In this document: positions 57,891-64,000 of the stretch, piece after piece | Numbering within the stretch: the stretch's first letter is position 1 | How the letters are laid out: the number at the start of each line of letters is the position of its first letter | Source of the DNA: Macrotrachela quadricornifera | Taxonomy: Eukaryota; Rotifera; Eurotatoria; Philodinida; Philodinidae | Length of the DNA: 64,000 nt | NCBI GenBank assembly: GCA_022393335.1 | Contig: JAJEKB010020989.1 | Coordinates: 756,021-820,020, forward strand | Reading direction: 5' to 3' | The notes under the pieces: model-generated | Database searches by the model: none | What the model was told of the DNA's origin: nothing | Seen by the model: the letters and a program-made list of their open reading frames with translations, nothing else | Program-made: the position numbers and the translations under genes

Positions 57891-58330
57891 GTATATCATT
57901 TTGTAAAGTTTTTTTAGGCACGTTGGATGGTATATAGTAAATTCTGTTTTCATAAGACCCTGGAAGAAATAGAATCAATTTACTGATAGACGACCACACA
58001 CCCACATCTACACTCTCATTCAACTATGGCAAGTTATTGAATATTGTGATCCTTGGTATTAGTCGAAAGTATTCGTAAGATATTATTTCTCATATACGAT
58101 TTTATAGTTTTTTGACCAGTTACAAACTCATATACATTGCATCCCCAGTCATCTCGCTAGTGTGAGTATGATTGATTCTTTTATGGTCTTGTGGAAACAG
58201 GATTTACTATATACCAATAGACACGCCTAAAAAAAACTTCATAGCATGGTATATTTGGTTTTTCGCTTTTGTGTAGGTTACCTTATCCAGTAAAGTCTTT
58301 TCAACATTGTTCTACAAACTTTTAGTCAGT
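57891..58330. repeat. Dispersed repeat copies 2 (+) and 3 (-), head to head
   Basis: Plus-strand copy at about 57891-58130 and minus-strand copy at about 58160-58320 of the family also present at 12308-12610. The two copies form an inverted pair sharing TTTTTTTAGGC...GGTATATAGTAAAT. The pair abuts the preceding foldback directly. Confidence 0.72.
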
Positions 58331-58689
58331 CCTGAGTATATATACGAATCATTGATGATGATGAAAGTGTGAGATGCTATATAGAATATTCAGTAGGAGA
58401 AAACAAAAACAATGTTGAAGAAGAGGATTGTGTTGGGATCTTATGTTCGCATATAATTCCGGTACGTAACACTTACATACAAATATGATTAGAATGATTT
58501 TCATTTTCTATTCGATACCAATATTTTATTTATCGTTTGATGAAGATCAAAAAATATAATTTAGAACTCATGGAATACGAAGTGAAAATAACAAAAAAAC
58601 TCAGTAAGAATAGTATTTTCACCTAATTCAATCATTTTCTTTTTAATTTCTTTTTTGGATTGTCTCGATGTTCATGAATTATTTCAACT

Positions 58690-59372
58690 AAGTAAATAAC
58701 TGAATTTCTTTTCTAATTCAGCTTGACCTAAAATAAAGAAAATAAAATGTCGCCGATCGATTGTTTTTTCTCTTATTCAAATGAACTTATTTCAAGATGA
58801 TCAAGTATTGATTATCGTCGATTTTGGCTTGATCTTCAGGATATTCAGAATAAAGAGCATTGATTCCTCTTTTATAATTATCTTAAGCTTGTTTTTCTTT
58901 TATTTTTTCAATACTATTGATCAGAAATCGAATACTAAAATCGTTATCAATTAACAATGAGCCATTTCATTTATTAATTCGATACACGTTCTTTGTGCAT
59001 TTCATAATAGAATTTTTTTTATTTTTCTTCCACTTTTTCGATAACTTCTTCACTCGTTGACTTGCGTATGTAAGGAAGATTTTTCACATATATAGGTTTT
59101 GACGAAAATATTCAGATCTTGTATTTCCATGCACATGAAAAAAATTGCCTTAGGTCGATTAAAGTCAGGTTAAAGATCGCTGTATATTCTAAAGAATATA
59201 AAACTGATGATGAACCGAATCTTTTTGGATCATTTGCTTCTTTTAGTGATTGTTTCATTTTTGATTGCACATGATCATATTGTTTTGATTGCCATAATGC
59301 TTTAACTGGCATTGGTTTAGAATGTCCTTTTTTTGACATTGTCGTGCTTCTCATGTTATAGGATGAATACAT
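58690..59372 (-). pseudogene. Decayed coding region, unknown charged protein
   Basis: Minus-strand fragments in changing frames: MSKKGHSKPMPVKALWQSKQ followed by a lysine-rich stretch (ATG at about 59339, open down to 59112), then KPIYVKNLPYIRKSTSEEVI (about 59098-59020), and KRGINALYSEYPEDQAKIDD (about 58880-58800), with stops between them. The pieces look protein-like (charged, helix-forming) and follow one another in order, so this is probably one dead gene or a multi-exon gene whose splices I cannot define. Family not recognised. Confidence 0.35.
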
Positions 59373-59374
59373 TT

Positions 59375-59870
59375 ACTATTTTCACTTAGATAATCTTTCA
59401 GAAGTTCTGGGATAGACAGAAGTCATTAGAGTTCGTTTTTCTATGTTCTTTACTTGCCACTCATTTACTACTTGAAAAAGAAATAAGATATCTGTGCGCT
59501 TCTTATGTAAATCTCTTTCGCATCAGAAAAGCTACTTATTTGTAAGAATAATAAATTCATTGCTATTTCTTAGAGTTTTGCATCGTTATATCAACGAGAA
59601 GTAGAACGAATATAAGGAGCTAAAAGGTTATCCTAGTGCAAGAAAATCTATACACATTGACGCTAACTTATAAGAATAATAGAGAAATAATATGATATTG
59701 TTATCAAATAATTCAATCATCAAAATTTGAGATTTTATGAGTAAAAAAGATTGAATTGTTCAGCTAAAGGCAGAATACACATAGGCCAATCATGTATGTT
59801 ATTTCTGAAAAATAAATGCGACGAATGTCTTTGAAATCTTTTATAAGTTGCAACTACATTACCTTCATAA
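59375..59870. other. Intergenic sequence, nothing recognised
   Basis: Downstream flank of the F-box/LRR gene; no frame or repeat supported. Confidence 0.35.
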
Positions 59871-59873
59871 GTT

Positions 59874-61823
59874 TCAATTTAGTTGAATGTCTGTAGTTTC
59901 TGGCGGGTGAGTGCATTCCTTTGAAATTTCAGTGATGTTGAAATCGCACAGTTCTTCAGCAGATCCATCAGAACAGTATACTTTCACCTGGTCAGTCTTT
60001 AACGCATCAGCAAAATATTGTGCTCCTGTATGGCTAATTTTGTTGTGCAAAAGGTTTAATATTGTGAGTGCCTATGACGAATGAAAATATTACATATCTG
60101 GTGACCAAATAGTAAAGATTATCGGATCGACATTTTTTGGATGTAATTAATAAAGTTTTCTTAAATCTAAGACAACTTTTTTTCAACGAATGCTTCGTTA
60201 TCTTTTTCTTTATCAATCAATAGCATGTTGTTCTTTTTAATAAAAATCTTTCAAAGCTGGATAAGATTTGGACCAAAGTTAACTCACTTGATTGATATTC
60301 ATTGCATCAGCAAAATATCGTGCTCCGACATCAGTGATTTGGTTATTTTCCAGCTCCAATGTTTTTAGTCCCTATAATGAAGGAAAATAATGAACGTGTA
60401 ATGAATGAGTAAATCTTTTCTTCCACGTGATTGGTTTTCAATGCATCAGCAAGATATTGTGCTCCTTCATCGCCGATTTCATTATTCCAAAGATACAATA
60501 TTGTAAGTGTCTATGATGAGTGACTATGTGAATCATTTGGCGAACGAATATAGCTACTGACTTACTTGGTTGATTTTCAATGCATTAGCAACATACTGTG
60601 CTCCTGCATCACCAATGTTGTTGCCACTGAGATGCAAGGTTGTGAGTGTCTGTCATGAACGACAGTATTGAATATCTTCTGGAAGAATAAAAATGCTAAC
60701 TTACTCGATTAATTTGCAATGCATCTGTAATACACTGTGTACCTGCATAGCCAATTCTATTGCTTCCAAGATGCAATACTATGAGTGTCTGTAATGATTG
60801 ACAATTTTGAATATCTTCTTGAGCGAATAAAAACGTTGACTCACTCGATTGATTTTTAATGTATCAGCAAGATATTGTGCTCCTGCATTACCGATTCTGT
60901 TGCACCACAGATTCAATGTTATGAGTATCTGTAATGAATGACTATGTGGAATATTCACCAAATCAATAGAGCGGCTCGCTCACTCGATTGATTTTTAATG
61001 CATCAGTAAGACATTGTGTTCCTGCATTACCAATTTGGTTTCCTCTAAGCTTCAGTGTTGTGAGTGTCTTAAGTGAATAAGAATATCGAATATGTGATGA
61101 ACTAGTCGAAATGTTACTTCACTTGATTAATCTTTAATGCATCAGCAAGATACTGTGCTCCTACATGACCGATCTGATTGTACTCAAGAATCAACGTTGT
61201 GAGTGTCTATGAGAAATAGTTTGCAGTTTATCTACGAAATGTGGGTGAAACGTAGGTTACTTTATTGTTGTGCAACGCATCCGTGAACCGTTGGAATTCC
61301 AAATGCCACGGAAAATACCAGCGAAGCTTGAGTGTAGTATAGTTCTATATAATAATTACAAAGAGTTAATATGTAGAGTGAGCCGTTGTTGCTGAAGAGA
61401 ATCAATCGATTAAAACTAAAGGCATCGACACTTTACCTATCACAGATTTTATATATCTTAGGACATCAGCTAGTAATATAATCTGTTTCGAAGAGAAGTG
61501 ACAGGCCTAGACAACCGTAAGAAGCTGATAGTTGTTATAGCATAGCATACAATGGAAATACCTTTTCTTATGATCATAATGCAATAAAAAAAGCAATTGA
61601 CGGTCTCCATGGAAGACTAATTCAGTTTTGATGATGGTTAAAATCGAAGTGAAAATGAATGAGACTCTACCTGATAAGGATTATATGTGTCAGTAATTGC
61701 ATTGAGGCGTGTACATGTATCACGAACGGATAGAAGTATATGGACTGGATGAAGATGGTCAAGAATCCGATAAATAAGTTCGATAGGTAACGTAATAATT
61801 GATGGATAAATGCTGTCACACAT
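59874..61823 (-). CDS. F-box protein with ribonuclease-inhibitor-type leucine-rich repeats, ten exons
   Basis: Minus-strand exons: 61671-61823, 61261-61344, 61123-61206, 60984-61067, 60845-60928, 60705-60788, 60566-60649, 60427-60510, 60288-60371 and 59874-60071; total 340 residues, all junctions in phase 0. Exon 1 (51 residues) is an F-box (ITLPIELIYRILDHL onward) that should bind Skp1. Exon 2 is a divergent linker repeat. Exons 3-9 each encode one 28-residue repeat of the form TLTTLxLxxNxIGxxGAQYLADALKIN, the RI-type LRR of NLRC3-like and RNH1 proteins. The last exon adds one more repeat and a 37-residue tail with three cysteines, ending at a TGA at 59874-59876. LRRs form a curved surface for protein binding, so this is a likely SCF substrate receptor with unknown target. 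Individual exons are too short to show as long frames. No NACHT or P-loop is present. Confidence 0.85.
60288..61206 (-). repeat. Tandem array of 139-bp exon-plus-intron LRR units
   Basis: Seven consecutive 84-bp LRR exons are separated by introns of 55, 55, 55, 56, 55 and 55 bp, so the unit repeats every 139-140 bp. Introns share similar ends (GTRAGT... and ...TACAG or CATAG). Confidence 0.85.
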
Positions 61824-62300
61824 ATGGTTGCGATTCTTTTAACGTTGCGTATTCTGTGGAAATAAATGTTTTTTCATTTGTATGAATATATGCCTTTCTT
61901 CATGATTGTGCAATACTTGATTAATGTGGAGAACAAACAAAAAAACGCTCGTTTTCACAGTCAAGCGTGGTATTGCTTTTTTTTATTTCTTGTCAAACAT
62001 TCGATGACGTTGATATGTTGTACAAAGAAAAAGATTTTTGAACCTGTTAAAATATGATTCAAAACACAAATAAAAGACTCTTACTTTGGTTTTTGATTTT
62101 GCGACATGCAAATATAAAGAAACAAATCTAGTTTTCACAGTAAAAACATCATTCGTATTGCTCATACTCTTTGAGACTTTTTTGTTTATTACACATTCAT
62201 ATGCTATATAATCCTATCTATTATAAAGAGACAATTAAGTTTTAACTAAATATATCAAGAAGAAACAAACTAATTTTTTGATTTCTAATAGACACTCTAT
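61824..62300. other. Intergenic sequence with a degenerate direct repeat
   Basis: TCGTTTTCACAGTCAAG...GTATTGCT near 61950 recurs as TAGTTTTCACAGTAAAA...GTATTGCT near 62110. No gene supported. Confidence 0.35.
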
Positions 62301-62301
62301 A

Positions 62302-62462
62302 TTCATGTGAACAACACTAGTTCCTTATTATTGTAAGAAGAAAACATGAGGTAGTTCGAACCATATGAAAAAAGTTTCCTACTAATTCCCAATATTGACT
62401 TGAACAACACTATGTTTTGTCCTTGCAATAGTGAGGACCCAGTGTTATTCATATGAGTACAG
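62302..62462. repeat. Short imperfect inverted repeat
   Basis: CATGTGAACAACACTAGTTC at the left pairs imperfectly with the inverse of GGACCCAGTGTTATTCATATG at the right, with a ~90-bp centre. Confidence 0.45.
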
Positions 62463-62649
62463 AGTTTATATCGGATTGGAACATTCACTTAATTTTATTT
62501 CAAACATTCCGTCATAGCTTGAATAAGAGGAATCATGTGTTCAATTGTGTGTGAAAAATTGAAAGATCAATCAAGCTTAATATGAAATATATTGACGTAG
62601 CAGAATGTAAATAGAGAAGAAAGCGTTTAGTTGTTTTAAATAAAATAGA

Positions 62650-63412
62650 TGATCAAAAATTTCACCTTCGCCATTATACGCTGTATGAGTTTAATCGACA
62701 CTCAACTGTAACGGTAGCGTCACGAAATATTTGTGTCGTATACGGTAGCAGAGCCGCCGACGATTCCATATGCTACCATTGGTTTGCTAAGTTTCAATCC
62801 GAAGATTCTACTTTGACAGATAACTCCCGTTCAGGTAAACAAGTGGAGTTTGATGACCAGGTGTTGAATACTTTGTTCCATTTAAATCCACGTCAAACAA
62901 CTCAACTGTTCTCACATGACAGTAAATCGTTATCTTCATGTTCTTGGCAAGGTTAACAAGTACGGAAATAGCATTCTACAACAATTATCCATCGACACCT
63001 TTGACTCATTTTTGGAACGAATCGTCACTGGAGATGAGAAGTGAGTTCGCTACATTAATGTTGGTCGTAGAAAGCAGTGACTCGATCCGGACCAAAAATC
63101 GTTACCCCGACGTTAAAGCAGATTTACATCCAGAAAGATAACGTTGTGCATTTGGTGAGATATGGACGATGTCATATATTTTGAGCTGTTAGAAACTAAT
63201 CAAACGATTACTGCCGCTTTTTACTCACAACAGCTGCAGCGCGTTCATGAAGTTCTACCTCGAAATCGAAATAATGTCATTCTCTTGCATGACGATGGAA
63301 GAACACGTGTCATACATTTGACTCAGGAAAAGATTACACAGTTCGGATGGGAAGTTCTTGAGCATTCACCATACTTACCAGATTTTGCACCGAGAGATTA
63401 TCATTTGTTTTG
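62650..63412 (+). mobile_element. Dead mariner (DD34D) transposase
   Basis: The N-terminal part starts as DQKFHLRHYTLYEF at about 62651 (the expected ATG is ATA), continues NICVVYG and WFAKFQSEDSTLTDNSRSGK, and ends near NPRQTTQ, matching the paired helix-turn-helix DNA-binding domain of mariner. The middle is shortened and frameshifted. LERIVTGDEK near 63020 carries the first catalytic Asp but is followed by TGA where the family has Trp. The last part, 63162-63412, is open and includes LLHDDGRTR (second Asp) and SPYLPDFAPRDYHLF (third Asp). Several stops and frame changes make it non-functional. I could not identify terminal inverted repeats. Confidence 0.85.
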
Positions 63413-63419
63413 ATCCCTT

Positions 63420-64000
63420 CGAAATCATTGATGCGCAGCGAGATAAAGAAAGAAAACTTTGTCAGAACTTATATTCCAACCCAATACTAGAAATTACTGC
63501 AAATCAGAGTAGTTCTGTTCATTTAATTACTGATGATTGCTTTGATATAAAATCACTTTTATGGATTTCTAATAATTTCTCGTGATATCGAATGATCTCT
63601 AGTATGGAAATCAGTTTGTTCTCCCTTAGTCTATACTCAGTGTGAAAACTCAATTGATTATTAGGAATCGTCTAAAACAGTTCTGGAAGCACTTTTCTTG
63701 TATTTTCAAAAAAAGACGAGGAAAGGGATTGATTTTGTCTAATCTGAGCGCAACTAGTCTCCTTCCTCGCCAATAAAGCATTCTCACTTGTCTGAATTTC
63801 TACGTAATGCACTCAATACTTTGGGATGTGTTGCCATCGGGGTCGAGCTTAACGTGTTACTTCATTGAACTGGGGATGTATCGACATACGCAAGCCAACG
63901 TAGAATTGATCTGGTACGTGGGTCTCCAGTATAGTGTTCATTTTCACCGATTATCTCGATGAGTATGTTGTTTAGATTTCTGTGCAATTATCCATTTTTT
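63420..64000. other. Sequence beyond the mariner relic
   Basis: It may include the 3' untranslated part and end of the element, but I found no inverted repeat matching the 5' side. The last ~250 bases are somewhat G+C richer, without recognised coding. Confidence 0.3.

Noticed and set aside
57353..58023. Two related frames ending FFFEQ on opposite strands
   Set aside because: Shadows of the inverted-repeat arms at 57462-57890.
60034..60961. NLR-type (NACHT-LRR) immune receptor as identity of the LRR gene
   Set aside because: The LRR type matches, but the first exon is an F-box and no NACHT P-loop is encoded in the locus.
1..64000. tRNA, rRNA or CRISPR arrays
   Set aside because: I searched by eye for tRNA T-loop words and regular direct repeats and found none that fold or repeat convincingly. 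The only regular array is the LRR exon series.

Overview
The window looks like nuclear DNA of a small, compact, AT-rich animal genome. Genes have GT-AG introns, many of them only 47-60 bp, and AATAAA polyadenylation signals. Families present are metazoan: sigma-class GST, MARCH-type RING-CH ligase, NHL propeller, F-box and F-box/LRR proteins, and a giant RNF213/mysterin-like AAA+ protein. They sit beside genes of bacterial or fungal flavour: an old-yellow-enzyme-type flavin oxidoreductase, a hydroxyethylthiazole kinase remnant, a condensation-fold acyltransferase and a PAPS-loop sulfotransferase-like protein. That mixture, with a mariner relic and many foldback elements, suggests a rotifer and most likely a bdelloid. 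The taxon is an inference; nothing in the sequence proves it.

Layout. At 1.1-2.6 kb lies a two-exon acyltransferase (+). At 3.4-4.8 kb are a decayed coding region and an intact GST (both -). At 5.8-7.2 kb is a two-exon F-box gene (+) and at 10.0-10.9 kb a membrane RING-CH E3 gene (+). At 14.1-14.5 kb is a foldback element, and at 14.8-16.1 kb an oxidoreductase gene (+) interrupted by one in-frame TGA. At 17.7-18.1 kb is another foldback, at 18.6-19.5 kb an NHL-propeller exon (-), at 20.9-21.1 kb a stand-alone ubiquitin-like gene (-) and at 21.7-23.3 kb two more foldbacks. From 26.3 to 49.5 kb a single 15-exon gene (+) fills more than a third of the window. My exon model keeps one frame throughout and predicts 5,689 residues with three P-loops and the RNF213 C-terminal region, but I find no RING or RZ zinc finger. 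At 50.9-51.7 kb is a sulfotransferase-like gene (-). From 52.7 to 58.3 kb there are foldback elements and a broken thiM-like gene (54 kb). At 58.7-59.4 kb is another decayed region, at 59.9-61.8 kb a ten-exon F-box/LRR gene (-) built from a regular 139-bp exon-plus-intron unit, and at 62.6-63.4 kb a dead mariner transposase.

How the parts relate. There are no operons. Five loci are ubiquitin-system genes (RING-CH ligase, two F-box genes, a ubiquitin-like protein, the RNF213-like protein), a local concentration that may be chance. The rest are xenobiotic, redox and conjugation enzymes (GST, flavin oxidoreductase, acyltransferase, sulfotransferase-like). Gene-free stretches are mostly AT-rich unique sequence, but about ten inverted-repeat elements are spread through them and through one intron of the giant gene.
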